DNA of 64,000 bases from an uncultured Aequorivita sp. (GCA_937125455.1 CAKZLK010000043.1:248001-312000), one strand, 5' to 3'; shown: positions 33,586 through 42,629, numbered from the stretch's first letter. Numbers and translations are program-made. Notes: generated by a model from the letters alone, not told the origin.

Positions 33586-34470
33586 ATGAATAGCGACAAT
33601 CAAATACTTTCATTCTACTTTGATTTGTTATTTGTAAATTCTATTAAATCTCTCAAAGCTTCCTTTGTTGGAAACAGTACACTTCGAAACAGAGGTTATG
33701 AATTTATTCCCGTATATGATTATTATATGAAGGATGAAATGGTTGAGGATAATGGGGCTACGCCAATATTTGTAACAGATATTATTAAGCGAGAAGATTT
33801 TCTTAATAGAATTTTAGTTTTCGAAAAAACCTCAATTCTTGAAAGAATAGAAGATAAAATATCCGCTTTAGATTCAATTCCAGCAAAACAAGATGTACTT
33901 TCGGGACTTTATGACGATTTAAATTCCCTTTTAAAAAGAGCAGGCAAGATTGAAAATGATGAGGTTTTTCTGATTGAAAGTTCATTGTTACAAATTTTAA
34001 ATAGCCTTAAAGATAGATTTGGAAGTATTTTGGAACATCATCCAGTTTTTAAATATCTAGCTAAGGAATCTGATGTAACATTCTTTAAAAACAAGGATTT
34101 AAAATATAGTTTTTATGTCGATTTATATGAAGTAGCTTATTCTTTAGATATAATTCACGATGATGAAATTGATGAGGTGGATTTTATTAATGCATTCACA
34201 GCACCAAATCCTCATTTATTAGAGAAAAAAATTCACTTTACACAAAACAACTTTATTATAGCCTATTTTTTAGAACAATTAAAGCAATTCTTTCACGGCT
34301 TTACCCATTCTGCGATTGAGGAAAGTAAGGTTTTTTTAAACAAGCAGGGGAAACCACTTAGAAGTACTGATATTTATGCAGCCCTATCAAGGGGTAAGAC
34401 CAAAAATGAAAATGAAAAATCTAAAATAGATTCTAAAATTTTAGACCTTAAATCAAGGTATCTAAAATAA
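33586..34470 (+). CDS. Unknown element protein at the left end (294 residues)
   Basis: I do not recognise a family with confidence. The ATG at 33586 (MNSDNQILSFYFD) is chosen; an in-frame TTG ten codons earlier is less likely. The protein is acidic in the middle and helical, and its C-terminal third (DEVDFINAFTAPNP, KIHFTQNNFIIAYFLEQLKQF, LRSTDIYAALSRGK) recalls the arrangement of the RteC-like regulators often encoded beside tRNA sites in Bacteroidota, with a segment that resembles a DNA-binding helical end. It is the first gene inside the element, after a terminator and the arm repeats, and is followed by 12-bp repeats. A regulatory role is a guess. Confidence 0.65.
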   Translation: MNSDNQILSFYFDLLFVNSIKSLKASFVGNSTLRNRGYEFIPVYDYYMKDEMVEDNGATPIFVTDIIKREDFLNRILVFEKTSILERIEDKISALDSIPAKQDVLSGLYDDLNSLLKRAGKIENDEVFLIESSLLQILNSLKDRFGSILEHHPVFKYLAKESDVTFFKNKDLKYSFYVDLYEVAYSLDIIHDDEIDEVDFINAFTAPNPHLLEKKIHFTQNNFIIAYFLEQLKQFFHGFTHSAIEESKVFLNKQGKPLRSTDIYAALSRGKTKNENEKSKIDSKILDLKSRYLK

Positions 34471-34506
34471 CCTTACATTCTACCTTACATTTTACCTTAA
34501 CCCTCT
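34471..34506 (+). repeat. Three 12-bp tandem repeats (iteron-like)
   Basis: CCTTACATTCTA, CCTTACATTTTA and CCTTAACCCTCT follow each other without gaps. They precede the HTH and Rep-like genes and could be a replication origin or operator. Confidence 0.45.
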
Positions 34507-34509
34507 CTT

Positions 34510-34534
34510 ACCCTTTGAAAACAAAGGGTTTTTT
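34510..34534 (+). terminator. Terminator after the left-end gene
   Basis: ACCCTTTG and CAAAGGGT form an 8-bp stem with an AAAA loop followed by TTTTT. Confidence 0.8.
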
Positions 34535-34593
34535 GTTGCTTTTATTTGTGCCATTATTAATCAGGATGTGCACATCCATAACAATTAAAAGTT

Positions 34594-34887
34594 ATGGAAT
34601 TTATCCAAAATGAATTAAACGAAATAAAAGAACTTCTATTAAAACTTAACACACAGCAGAAGGAATTTTTTACAATTGAAGAGGCTTCAGAATATTTAAG
34701 TATATCCAAGTCAGCTCTCTACAAAAAAACCAAGGCTAAGGAAATAGCCTTTTATCAACCTGGAGGTAAAAAAATCTACTTCAAGAGGGAAGATATTGAT
34801 AATTGGATATTGAAGGGTCAAGTGGAATCAATTGATTCCACAAGTCTAGAGATTGAGGAGTATTTGACTAGAAATTTAAAAAGCTAG
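34594..34887 (+). CDS. Excisionase-like helix-turn-helix protein
   Basis: 97 residues. An N-terminal amphipathic helix is followed by an HTH_17 (MerR/excisionase-type) domain at residues 28-75: FFTIEEASEYLSISKSALYKKTKAKEIAFYQPGGKKIYFKREDIDNWI, with the family pattern T-x-E-E-A and a wing ending in Trp. Such proteins act as recombination directionality factors or as regulators of replication genes. Position two genes before the integrase favours the former. It is 4 bp upstream of the Rep-like gene. Confidence 0.85.
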   Translation: MEFIQNELNEIKELLLKLNTQQKEFFTIEEASEYLSISKSALYKKTKAKEIAFYQPGGKKIYFKREDIDNWILKGQVESIDSTSLEIEEYLTRNLKS

Positions 34888-34891
34888 TCCT

Positions 34892-35785
34892 ATGATTGAT
34901 TTTGTAAGACTACAGTACAAGGACAAGAGTAAAATTGAACCCTTTGTATGCAAGAAGGAAAATTTTGATGAACTATTAACTGAGCTGGAATACCACTCAG
35001 GAGAAATTCGATACCCCTACAAGGTGAAAATTGGTAGTATGGAACTAGGTATAAATGAAAAATCGGCTTATCTAAAAAATTCAATCCATAAGCTCTATAA
35101 TGAAATGGTTTCAAAAAGAAGCCATAACCATAATGATTTTACTTATTCAGATTTGGTCAGTACCATTAATTATCTCGACAGCAAATTAACAGACATAAAA
35201 GCTACTAGGCTTACACAACTGGAATTTGGCTTAAATCTAAAATTATCGAAACCAGCAGAGCAAGTAATTTCAAACAATATAATACTTCACAATCTGGCAT
35301 TATATAACCATAATGAACAGTTTGGTGGTAGGGGAGAATACAAACAGTTCAATCATTATAATTATTACTTCAAAATCTACGATAAGGCAAAACAATTCAA
35401 TTTGAAATATAACCTAATCAGGTTTGAATTAAAATATAAAAACAGCAAGGGCTTTCATCCTTTTGGAGTATTTAATATTCACGATTTGAAGAAAAAAGAT
35501 TGCCTAAGAAACCTTTTTAATGACTTACTCAAAAGGTTTGATGAACTGATAATAATTGACGACATACCTCCAAAATCAATAATACCCAGTGAAGATATAA
35601 TCCAGTTGGAGAGATATATAAGTTTCAATTATTGGGAAAAGCTTTCAGAAAGGAAAAACAGAAACATTAAAAGCAGAGAACGAATAGCTTTTCAAAAGCT
35701 TCTTGAAAAAAACGATTTATTGAAAACGAAAAACTTACTGAGGAAAAGTTTGATTTTAAAATTTGATGAATTAATTAATAAATAA
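34892..35785 (+). CDS. Putative Rep protein (phage gene II/CRI-like)
   Basis: 297 residues. The central part shows TRLTQLEFGLNLKL, then YYFKIYDKAKQF and LIRFELKYKNS; this series (F/Y-x-x-Y-D-K, R-x-E-x-K) resembles rolling-circle initiators of the filamentous-phage gene II / CRI family, which nick the plus strand through a Tyr. The catalytic Tyr cannot be assigned with certainty; Tyr in YYFKIYDK is one candidate. It lies between the HTH and integrase genes, with 12-bp repeats about 385 bp upstream, so a role in replicating the excised circle fits. Alternative: a relaxase-like mobilisation protein. Confidence 0.5.
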   Translation: MIDFVRLQYKDKSKIEPFVCKKENFDELLTELEYHSGEIRYPYKVKIGSMELGINEKSAYLKNSIHKLYNEMVSKRSHNHNDFTYSDLVSTINYLDSKLTDIKATRLTQLEFGLNLKLSKPAEQVISNNIILHNLALYNHNEQFGGRGEYKQFNHYNYYFKIYDKAKQFNLKYNLIRFELKYKNSKGFHPFGVFNIHDLKKKDCLRNLFNDLLKRFDELIIIDDIPPKSIIPSEDIIQLERYISFNYWEKLSERKNRNIKSRERIAFQKLLEKNDLLKTKNLLRKSLILKFDELINK

Positions 35786-35847
35786 AAGTTGTGACACATT
35801 CCTAAGTTACTATAACCGGAATTTGTCATCCTTCTAAAAAATAAATT

Positions 35848-37080
35848 ATGGCAAGCATAAATATAATATTGAGGAACAAAGCAAACAAAAAAGGCTTATA
35901 TCCAGTGGTTTTAAAGGTTATTAAGGATAGAAAAATTAAAGTAATCACATTAGGTCTTGAATGTTTAAAAAGCAATTGGGATAAAGATTCGGGGCAATTC
36001 AAAAAAACCGAAAAAAATTATATTCAAAGGAATAGGGTTCTGCTTAAACAAAGGGAAAAAGCACTAGCAATTATAACAGAATTTCAGTTAGAAAATATTG
36101 ATTTTACTCTAAACCAGTTTGAAGAAAAATTCAGAGGGAAAAAATCATCAAAAATTACAGTTTCAGAATTTTGGAAGGAAAAGATTTCAGATTTAAATGA
36201 GGCTGGAAGAACTGGAAATGCCAGAGCCTATAAGGATGTATATACTTCATTTTTTAAATTTCAAAAAAATAAGAGTTTGGTATTTAGGGAAATTACCCCT
36301 TCCCTACTTGATAAGTATGAAACCTATTTACGTAGTAAACAAAATACAGATGGTGGAATTGGTCTAAAAATGCGAGAAATCAGGGCGCTCTACAATGATG
36401 CAATCAAAAAAGGAATAGTGGATGAAAAGTATTATCCATTTAAGGTCTACAAAGTCTCCAAGCTAAAAGGCAAAGGAATTAAGAAAGCAATTTCCAGAGA
36501 TGAAATGAAGTTGATGGAAGCACTTGATACAGAGAAATATCCTCATCTAGTTGATACTAAAAACTATATGATATTCAGCTATTATATGGGTGGAATGAAT
36601 TTCATTGATATGATGAAGCTTAAATGGGATAATATTCAGGGGGATAGAATTTTATATATCCGTTCAAAAACCAAAGGTAGATTTACCGTAAAGATGGCTG
36701 AACCAGTTAAAAAGTTAATTTCTTATTATCAATCTCAAAAGAGACCTACAGGATATGTATTTCCAATTTTATTAAAAGAAAACCTAACCCCAATGCAAGT
36801 AGAAAATAGGAAGCATAAAACCTTGCGAAAATTTAACAAGCAACTCAAGGAGATTGCGAAAATCCAAGGTGTAAAACAAAATGTTACTTCATATGTTATT
36901 CGCCATAGTTATGCTACAAATTTGAAGTTTGCAGGAATATCTTCAGATTTAATTGGGCAATCAATGGGGCATAGTGATGTAAGTGTTACGAATTCATATT
37001 TGAAAGAATTTGAAGATACTGTTATTGACGATGCTATGTCAAAGCTCTTGGAAGAACCCATACTGAAATATGCATCATAA
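35848..37080 (+). CDS. int: Tyrosine recombinase (integrase) of the element
   Basis: 410-residue site-specific recombinase. An N-terminal arm-DNA-binding region (IILRNKANKKGLYPVVLKV...RKIKVITLGL), a SAM-like core-binding domain (about 105-200), and the catalytic domain. Box II shows RHSYATNLKFAG with R and H, followed by GQSMGHSDVSVTNSYL with His and the nucleophilic Tyr near residue 391. The first catalytic Arg is not in its usual place: the motif reads FSYYMGGMNFIDMMKLKW where relatives often have ARGMNF. It very likely catalyses integration at tRNA-Asn. It is followed by a terminator. Confidence 0.93.
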   Translation: MASINIILRNKANKKGLYPVVLKVIKDRKIKVITLGLECLKSNWDKDSGQFKKTEKNYIQRNRVLLKQREKALAIITEFQLENIDFTLNQFEEKFRGKKSSKITVSEFWKEKISDLNEAGRTGNARAYKDVYTSFFKFQKNKSLVFREITPSLLDKYETYLRSKQNTDGGIGLKMREIRALYNDAIKKGIVDEKYYPFKVYKVSKLKGKGIKKAISRDEMKLMEALDTEKYPHLVDTKNYMIFSYYMGGMNFIDMMKLKWDNIQGDRILYIRSKTKGRFTVKMAEPVKKLISYYQSQKRPTGYVFPILLKENLTPMQVENRKHKTLRKFNKQLKEIAKIQGVKQNVTSYVIRHSYATNLKFAGISSDLIGQSMGHSDVSVTNSYLKEFEDTVIDDAMSKLLEEPILKYAS

Positions 37081-37087
37081 AGCTGAT

Positions 37088-37118
37088 AAAAAGGGCTCTC
37101 ATTATTGAGGGCCTTTTT
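37088..37118 (+). terminator. Terminator after the integrase gene
   Basis: AAAAAGGGCTCTC and GAGGGCCTTTTT form an imperfect stem around ATTATT, with a T-run. Confidence 0.7.
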
Positions 37119-37190
37119 CATTATACACTGAATCTATTCATATCCAACTTAACAAATTCAAATTAATATTAACCTTCAAAAATTAAGAAT

Positions 37191-38057
37191 ATGCAATTAC
37201 GACAATCAGAAAGAAAACAAGCCAAAATTAAAATGGCTTTACAAGGCTCCTCAGGCTGTGGAAAAAGTTTAAGTTCCCTTTTACTTGCTAAAGGACTAAC
37301 TAATGATAATTTGGCTAAAGTCGCTGTAATAGATACAGAAAATGGCTCAGCTGACCTTTATGCCCATTTAGGTAATTACAATGTATTACAACTTCAACCA
37401 CCTTTCACACCAGAAAAATATATTGAGGCTATTGAGGTTTGTGAAAAGGCGGGAATGGAAGTAATAATTTTGGATTCCATTTCCCAAGTATGGGATGAAC
37501 TTTTGGATTTTCATTCAAAGTTACCCGGCAATTCCTTTGCAAACTGGAATAAGGTAACCCCAAGACAAAAAGCATTTATCAATAAGATACTTCAGGCTGA
37601 TGCTCACATTATAGCTACAATGAGAACAAAACAGGATTATGTACTGCAACAAAAGGATGGAAAATTTGTACCAGAAAAAGTTGGACTTAAAGCAGTGCAA
37701 AGGGATGACGTTTCTTATGAATTTACCATAGTTTTTGATTTAGACATTAAGCATTTTGCAACTGCAAGCAAGGACAGAACCAATCTGTTTTCTGGCAGAC
37801 CAGAATTCTTGATAAGTACAGCAACAGGGAAACGGATTTTAGAATGGTGCACATCTCCTATAAAAGAGCAGGATGTGAAGCAAAGAATAGAAGAATGTTT
37901 ATCTGTAGGTCAGTTGATGGAGCTGTACAAAGAACATCCAAGTTTTCAGTTGCAATTAAAGACTGAATACCTAGCCAAAAAGGAACAATTGGAAAAATTA
38001 ATTAACCCAAAAAACTTTTCACAAAATGGAAATCACACCAGTAGCACAGCACAATAG
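37191..38057 (+). CDS. RecA-like AAA ATPase of the element
   Basis: 288-residue cytosolic ATPase. Walker A is GSSGCGKS (19-26), Walker B is in EVIILDSISQVWDE, and IATMRTKQDYVL carries the sensor-like residue. Phage and plasmid proteins of this type are RecA/Sak-like ATPases that load on single-stranded DNA during replication or recombination. The gene overlaps the DUF3871 gene by 32 bp, a pairing seen repeatedly in Bacteroidota elements, so the two products probably act together. Confidence 0.85.
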   Translation: MQLRQSERKQAKIKMALQGSSGCGKSLSSLLLAKGLTNDNLAKVAVIDTENGSADLYAHLGNYNVLQLQPPFTPEKYIEAIEVCEKAGMEVIILDSISQVWDELLDFHSKLPGNSFANWNKVTPRQKAFINKILQADAHIIATMRTKQDYVLQQKDGKFVPEKVGLKAVQRDDVSYEFTIVFDLDIKHFATASKDRTNLFSGRPEFLISTATGKRILEWCTSPIKEQDVKQRIEECLSVGQLMELYKEHPSFQLQLKTEYLAKKEQLEKLINPKNFSQNGNHTSSTAQ

Positions 38058-39057
38058 GCAGAACAATAGAGATATTTATTTTAATGAAGGTCAGCAACAA
38101 AATGCACCAGATTTAGAACTACCTTCAGAAAATAAAGGATATAAAAAGAACCCTTTTATAGAGGCTAATACGAAAAGTGTTAGCCTCTCACATTTAAAGG
38201 AAGATTGTGTAATACCAGTGTTCAGCAAGGACAATGAAATCACAATTAGCCACAGTCAGTTTATTGAATCTGCTATGGCCAGTGTTGCAAATGTTTTGGG
38301 AACAAACCTCAGCAAACCCGAAATTAGAATTAGTCATCAAATCAAGGGAAGGACACCAGATGCGCTTCAACTACCAATATCTGAATTGCAGGACCATCAA
38401 AAGACCACATATTATGAAAGAATGGCTTGGATAGCAAGAGTGCCATCCATAACTTCCAATATTGGGGGAAATGAGCTGGAATTGACTATTGGAGGTGTAA
38501 GAGCTTACAATCAAGAAAATTTGTATAGTAAAAAAAGTCCTGAAAAGTTCAAGTTCTTTATTGGGTTTCAAAATATGGTTTGCTGTAACCTTTGTATTTC
38601 AACAGATGGTTTTAGTAGTGAGATGAAAGCAGATAGTGTTGAGGTTTTGAACAACAATATTATTGAATTAGTTGAAGGTTATAACATTGACAAGCAATTG
38701 ACATATATGACAAAATTTGAGAAGCAGAGAATGTCTGAAAGCCAATTTGCAAAGTTGATAGGTAGAGCTAAGCTATTTCAATATCTACCAAAGGCTGAAA
38801 GAGCAAAATTGCCAGAGCTATTGCTAACAGATAGCCATTTTAATACAATAGCAAAGGACTTTTATGAAGATGAAAGTTTTTGCAGAAATAAAGATGGAGA
38901 TATTTCCTTGTGGAATATTTATAATCTTTTCACCGGAGCCAATAAGAGCTCCTACATTGATACATTCCTAGAACGGAATGAGAATGCCTTCACTTTTGCT
39001 GAAGGTCTCTCAAAGGCAATTGAGGGTAAAAGTAATTACTCTTGGTTTTTGAGTTGA
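38026..39057 (+). CDS. DUF3871-family protein
   Basis: 343 residues. The family is recognised by NPFIEANTKSVSLSHLKEDCVIPVFSKDNE, IRISHQIKGRTPDA, YYERMAWIARVPSIT, KFKFFIGFQNMVCCNLCISTDGF and the C-terminal LWNIYNLFTGANKSSYIDTFLERN. Function is unknown; it occurs in mobile elements of Bacteroidota next to a RecA-like ATPase and RadC-type proteins. Length is normal. It closes the left module; the defence cargo begins on the other strand 35 bp further. Confidence 0.9.
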   Translation: MEITPVAQHNRQNNRDIYFNEGQQQNAPDLELPSENKGYKKNPFIEANTKSVSLSHLKEDCVIPVFSKDNEITISHSQFIESAMASVANVLGTNLSKPEIRISHQIKGRTPDALQLPISELQDHQKTTYYERMAWIARVPSITSNIGGNELELTIGGVRAYNQENLYSKKSPEKFKFFIGFQNMVCCNLCISTDGFSSEMKADSVEVLNNNIIELVEGYNIDKQLTYMTKFEKQRMSESQFAKLIGRAKLFQYLPKAERAKLPELLLTDSHFNTIAKDFYEDESFCRNKDGDISLWNIYNLFTGANKSSYIDTFLERNENAFTFAEGLSKAIEGKSNYSWFLS

Positions 39058-39061
39058 ATGA

Positions 39062-39092
39062 AGCCCAGTTTCCATTTGGAGACTGGGTTAAT
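39062..39092 (+). terminator. Hairpin between DUF3871 and the defence cargo
   Basis: GCCCAGTTTCC and GGAGACTGGGTT pair with one wobble around ATTT; the following TTAATT is a weak U-tract. It separates two convergent transcription units. Confidence 0.5.
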
Positions 39093-39631
39093 TAAAAAGG
39101 AAGTTTTATTTTGTTGTTAGAAATAAAATTTTGAGCTTCGATGATTTTTTTTCTGTCCAGCTTCATATTTTTATAATCATTACTTAACTCATTTTCAAGC
39201 TTTTCAAAATTAGCTTCTTTAATAATATCTTCTAAGCTTGTGGATACATTCTTATAATTTAATGAACTTTTACTAGATTCTAAACGAGTAATATTGGGAA
39301 CAACATTTATTTTGAATTCATCCCAACTATTAAATATATAATCACAATTATTAACTGCTTTAATTCTGAAGTATTTAATATTAAGTTTTTTCAATATTTC
39401 GGAATTTTGATTTATAATTTTATAAATAAAGTGTGATTGGTCAAAATTTTCAAATGTATTATAATCCAGTAATTTTCTGGCTTTTTCAATTAATTCCTCA
39501 TCTTCTACAAAATCACCGTTTTTGGTATTGCGGGCAGAGTAGTTACTGACCTCAACAATACTCTGGATGAAATATAAGAAGTTGCAATTGGTCTCGTAAA
39601 ATACTTCGTAATAAATTTTTTTTCTTGTCAT
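39092..39631 (-). CDS. Unknown third gene of the Shedu-UvrD operon
   Basis: 179 residues, no family recognised. The N-terminus IYYEVFYETNCNFLYFIQSIVEVSN is hydrophobic-aromatic but not a clear membrane helix; the rest is helical and charged, ending in IEAQNFISNNKIKLPF. Its start overlaps the stop of the UvrD-like gene by 4 bp (ATGA), which indicates translational coupling and a shared task with the helicase and Shedu nuclease. It could be a regulator, specificity subunit or immunity partner; the sequence does not say which. Confidence 0.75.
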   Translation of the reverse strand: MTRKKIYYEVFYETNCNFLYFIQSIVEVSNYSARNTKNGDFVEDEELIEKARKLLDYNTFENFDQSHFIYKIINQNSEILKKLNIKYFRIKAVNNCDYIFNSWDEFKINVVPNITRLESSKSSLNYKNVSTSLEDIIKEANFEKLENELSNDYKNMKLDRKKIIEAQNFISNNKIKLPF

Positions 39632-41313
39632 AATGGTAAATTGTCAAATTCATCTCCCAAATCACATTCTGTTTCCAATTCGATATCTTTTAAAACTATA
39701 TTGTTATTTTCTGGGGGTCCTTCAGTTTGATATAAATTTACTTCAGCTCTAGTGATTGCAACATATTTGAGACAATTTTCTTGATATAGTTGCCACTCCA
39801 GCATTTTTTCTTTTTTAAATGGCAGTTTTTCATATCCAATTATAAAAACATTTTTTCTCTCCAATCCTTTAGCTCTATGAATTGAAGATAAAATAACAGA
39901 ATCTTTATCCTCGCAATCCATTAAATTTTCAATATATTCAAACAATTTTGATAGCGTTTTAGCAGATTGATAATTAAAAAAACAAGTTTCAAGTATATTA
40001 ATACTGTCTCTTAAATTTTCTAGTTTTTCATAGTTCGCTGGATTATTCCCTAACCTAATTTCGGCACTTTTGAATATTTTTTCCAAATGAATAGGCAACT
40101 CTTGATAGTAAATTTCATTATCAAATTTGTTATTAGGAATTACATCTTTTAACGAATTTAATATCTCTTTTTTTCCTAAAATTTTACATTTAATATTTTG
40201 ATTTAATAGTTTGAAAACCACTTCAAATAAGTCACAATTATGTCTAGATAAAACAAAATCACCTTGCTTTATATGCTTTATTATATCATTAAATTTTATC
40301 TTTTCGATTTTGGATTCAAATGAATTCGTAGTGGTGATATCAGAACGTATTTCTTTTGCTAATTCAACGATTTCACTAGAACATCTAAAACAATTTGTGA
40401 GTTGAAACATTTTAGGTTTGAATATCGTTTTAATATTATTAAAAGATTCTGGCGAAGCTCCTGCAAAACCATATATTGATTGATAAGGGTCGCCAACAGC
40501 AAAAAATCTTCCTCCCTTTTTTAAATATTTTGTAATTGTTTTTAATTGGGCATTAGAAAGGTCTTGGCATTCATCTACTAAAACAATATCATAAACATAA
40601 GGTGAGCGTAATTTAAATTCACAAGGCAAAAAAATCATATCTGCAAAATCATATATACCTAAAAATTTTGCTTTGTCATTACCTGTTTCAATGGCAATTT
40701 CTACTAATTTTCTATATAATTCTAACAACAAATCATCATCAGGATTAATGTCAATGGAATATTTTTCTACTAACTTTTTAAACGCACTACTTCCTTTTGC
40801 ATAGCTCAGTGTATATCTCAACAGATCAACCAACCTATAATAGTTTGAAAAAAATGTTTTATAAAAAACGTCTGGTTCCTCCTTGTTTTTTTTTGAATAG
40901 TATTCTGATTTAATTTTTTCAAAATATTTTGTGAATTTTGAGTGCTTTACATAAGAAGTTCCTTCCTTGTTCTTTTGAAGTTTCTCATTTAAAATATCAT
41001 AATATTTTGAAGTATCCGGTTTTGGATTATTTTGAATGACCTCAAAATGGTGTCTCAAGATTCCCAGACCTAAGGCATAAGTTGTTTTGACTAATACATT
41101 ATTTTTTGCTGTGGTTTTGAGATTAATCTCTTCTTGAATTTTTTTATTAAACGCACAAAATAGGATTTTTTTTGTTTTGTCTATATAGTCAATACCGCTA
41201 ACAATAGTACTTGTTTTACCAGAGCCTGCAACGGCATCTATCATTCCATTGCCCTGTCCATTTTTAAAAAAATCGAAGATTTGATTTTGTTCAGAAGTAG
41301 GTTTAAAAGCCAT
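39628..41313 (-). CDS. UvrD/Rep-like superfamily 1 helicase, defence-associated
   Basis: 561 residues with the full SF1A motif set: Q-region PTSEQNQIFDFF, motif I AGSGKT (29-34), motif II DECQD (247-251), motif III GDPYQSIYGFAGA (274-286), motif IV FRCSSEIVELA, motif V SSIHRAKGLE and motif VI YVAITRAE. It is shorter than housekeeping UvrD or PcrA (about 720) because the 2B insertions are small, as in defence helicases such as GajB of Gabija. The gene is 3 bp after the Shedu gene and overlaps the 179-residue gene. ATP-driven DNA translocation in an anti-phage complex is inferred. Confidence 0.9.
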   Translation of the reverse strand: MAFKPTSEQNQIFDFFKNGQGNGMIDAVAGSGKTSTIVSGIDYIDKTKKILFCAFNKKIQEEINLKTTAKNNVLVKTTYALGLGILRHHFEVIQNNPKPDTSKYYDILNEKLQKNKEGTSYVKHSKFTKYFEKIKSEYYSKKNKEEPDVFYKTFFSNYYRLVDLLRYTLSYAKGSSAFKKLVEKYSIDINPDDDLLLELYRKLVEIAIETGNDKAKFLGIYDFADMIFLPCEFKLRSPYVYDIVLVDECQDLSNAQLKTITKYLKKGGRFFAVGDPYQSIYGFAGASPESFNNIKTIFKPKMFQLTNCFRCSSEIVELAKEIRSDITTTNSFESKIEKIKFNDIIKHIKQGDFVLSRHNCDLFEVVFKLLNQNIKCKILGKKEILNSLKDVIPNNKFDNEIYYQELPIHLEKIFKSAEIRLGNNPANYEKLENLRDSINILETCFFNYQSAKTLSKLFEYIENLMDCEDKDSVILSSIHRAKGLERKNVFIIGYEKLPFKKEKMLEWQLYQENCLKYVAITRAEVNLYQTEGPPENNNIVLKDIELETECDLGDEFDNLPL

Positions 41314-41316
41314 TGA

Positions 41317-42564
41317 TTACATATAGTTTTGGATAAACTCTTGTTCATTTATATAATACCACTCCATTGGTAATTTATCAGAAGAAACTATATTAAAAGC
41401 TCTTTCAAATAATTCATCAAAAGTTATAATGTCAACTTTTTTTGAATCTCTTCTTATTTTTTCGAAACTATCTGTTTTGAGCAAGTTTATTGTAGTTCTA
41501 TCATGAGGAAATTCACGATTTCTAGAACCAATTATTAAAACAGCTTTTGGGTCTATAGTTCTTATTGTTTGTCTATCTAATAACTGCCCATTATCATCTT
41601 TTAAAAGCTTATCTGGATTAGAACTTATATCCCAGTGTTGAGCTAATATTTGGCTATAAGACTCAATAAAATCATTTGAAAAATCGAATGTATTAGCTCT
41701 AGATTTTGAAGTTTTATTTTCTTTAAAAATTGGAGTTGATGGGGTTTTGAGTTCAATTATTGTTGTGAAATAAGAAAGTCCTAATAAATCTGTTTTTGAA
41801 CTACCTTTAGCTTTAGAGTCTTCACTTCCTAATTTTTGCTCACTTAATAAATCGTAAATAAATCGTAAATCAGTATTTAACCCTAAAATCCAATTGTTAT
41901 TTTTTAAGAAATGGTGCCAAACAGCTTCTTCGCCAAGCTCTTTTATATTAAATTTTTTCTTATAAAAATCAATGGACTTCTCATCCGTATTTACATTCAT
42001 ATTTTTTAACAAGTAGTAGAATCGCTTTACGATTTTTTTTCTTTGGTTATATAAAATCGATTTTAATGAATCTTCCGTCAAATCTGTTTTATCAATTAGG
42101 TCTAAAATTGCAGTTACTTTTTTAGTATGCTCTTCCTTTTCGAAAGATTTTATATAGGCTTCGTGGGAAACAGCCTTGTAATGTTTAGAAAATTCATCTG
42201 TTTCAATTAATTCTGTAAATCCTTGAAGAAAACTAATGATTTTCCAAAAATTCTCTAATTCATTTGAATCTTTGATACTGATAATTACATCACTATTAGT
42301 GGTTTTCAGTTCACCTAATTTTGTAACTTTCCTAAATTCCAGTATAGGTTTAAATTTACCTGTTGATTTGGATTTAATAAATAAAATTTTGCATCTCGTT
42401 TCAACTCTAGGTTTATTAGATATAATGAAACCCCCATAATAACTTTGTTTATCTTCTAGATAGCAGTGGTTTTCATCGACAGATTTAGTTACTGTTAATG
42501 TGCTGATGTCGTTTTTTTCAACATCAAAATAATTATCAAAAACACTACTACTTCTAGATACCAT
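41317..42564 (-). CDS. sduA: Shedu-family nuclease (SduA, DUF4263)
   Basis: 415 residues. The first 210 residues are a variable N-terminal sensor part; the C-terminal half is the Shedu PD-(D/E)XK-like domain: EEAVWHHFLKNNNWILGLN, then D259 and E271-L-K273 in TDLLGLSYFTTIIELKTPS as putative catalytic residues, followed by YSQILAQHWDI, VLIIGSRN and IITFDELFERAF. Shedu proteins are single-gene anti-phage nucleases that form multimers. Here the gene is the first of a three-gene operon with a helicase, which is unlike the usual stand-alone form. Confidence 0.82.
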   Translation of the reverse strand: MVSRSSSVFDNYFDVEKNDISTLTVTKSVDENHCYLEDKQSYYGGFIISNKPRVETRCKILFIKSKSTGKFKPILEFRKVTKLGELKTTNSDVIISIKDSNELENFWKIISFLQGFTELIETDEFSKHYKAVSHEAYIKSFEKEEHTKKVTAILDLIDKTDLTEDSLKSILYNQRKKIVKRFYYLLKNMNVNTDEKSIDFYKKKFNIKELGEEAVWHHFLKNNNWILGLNTDLRFIYDLLSEQKLGSEDSKAKGSSKTDLLGLSYFTTIIELKTPSTPIFKENKTSKSRANTFDFSNDFIESYSQILAQHWDISSNPDKLLKDDNGQLLDRQTIRTIDPKAVLIIGSRNREFPHDRTTINLLKTDSFEKIRRDSKKVDIITFDELFERAFNIVSSDKLPMEWYYINEQEFIQNYM

Positions 42565-42629
42565 TATTTCCTATCAATTATATTTTGATTTCCTAATAAA
42601 AATCAATAACATATTTTTTAAAATATTAA

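Noticed and set aside
34471-34506. CRISPR-like array
   Set aside because: Repeats are 12 bp without spacers, only three units, and no cas gene is present in the window.
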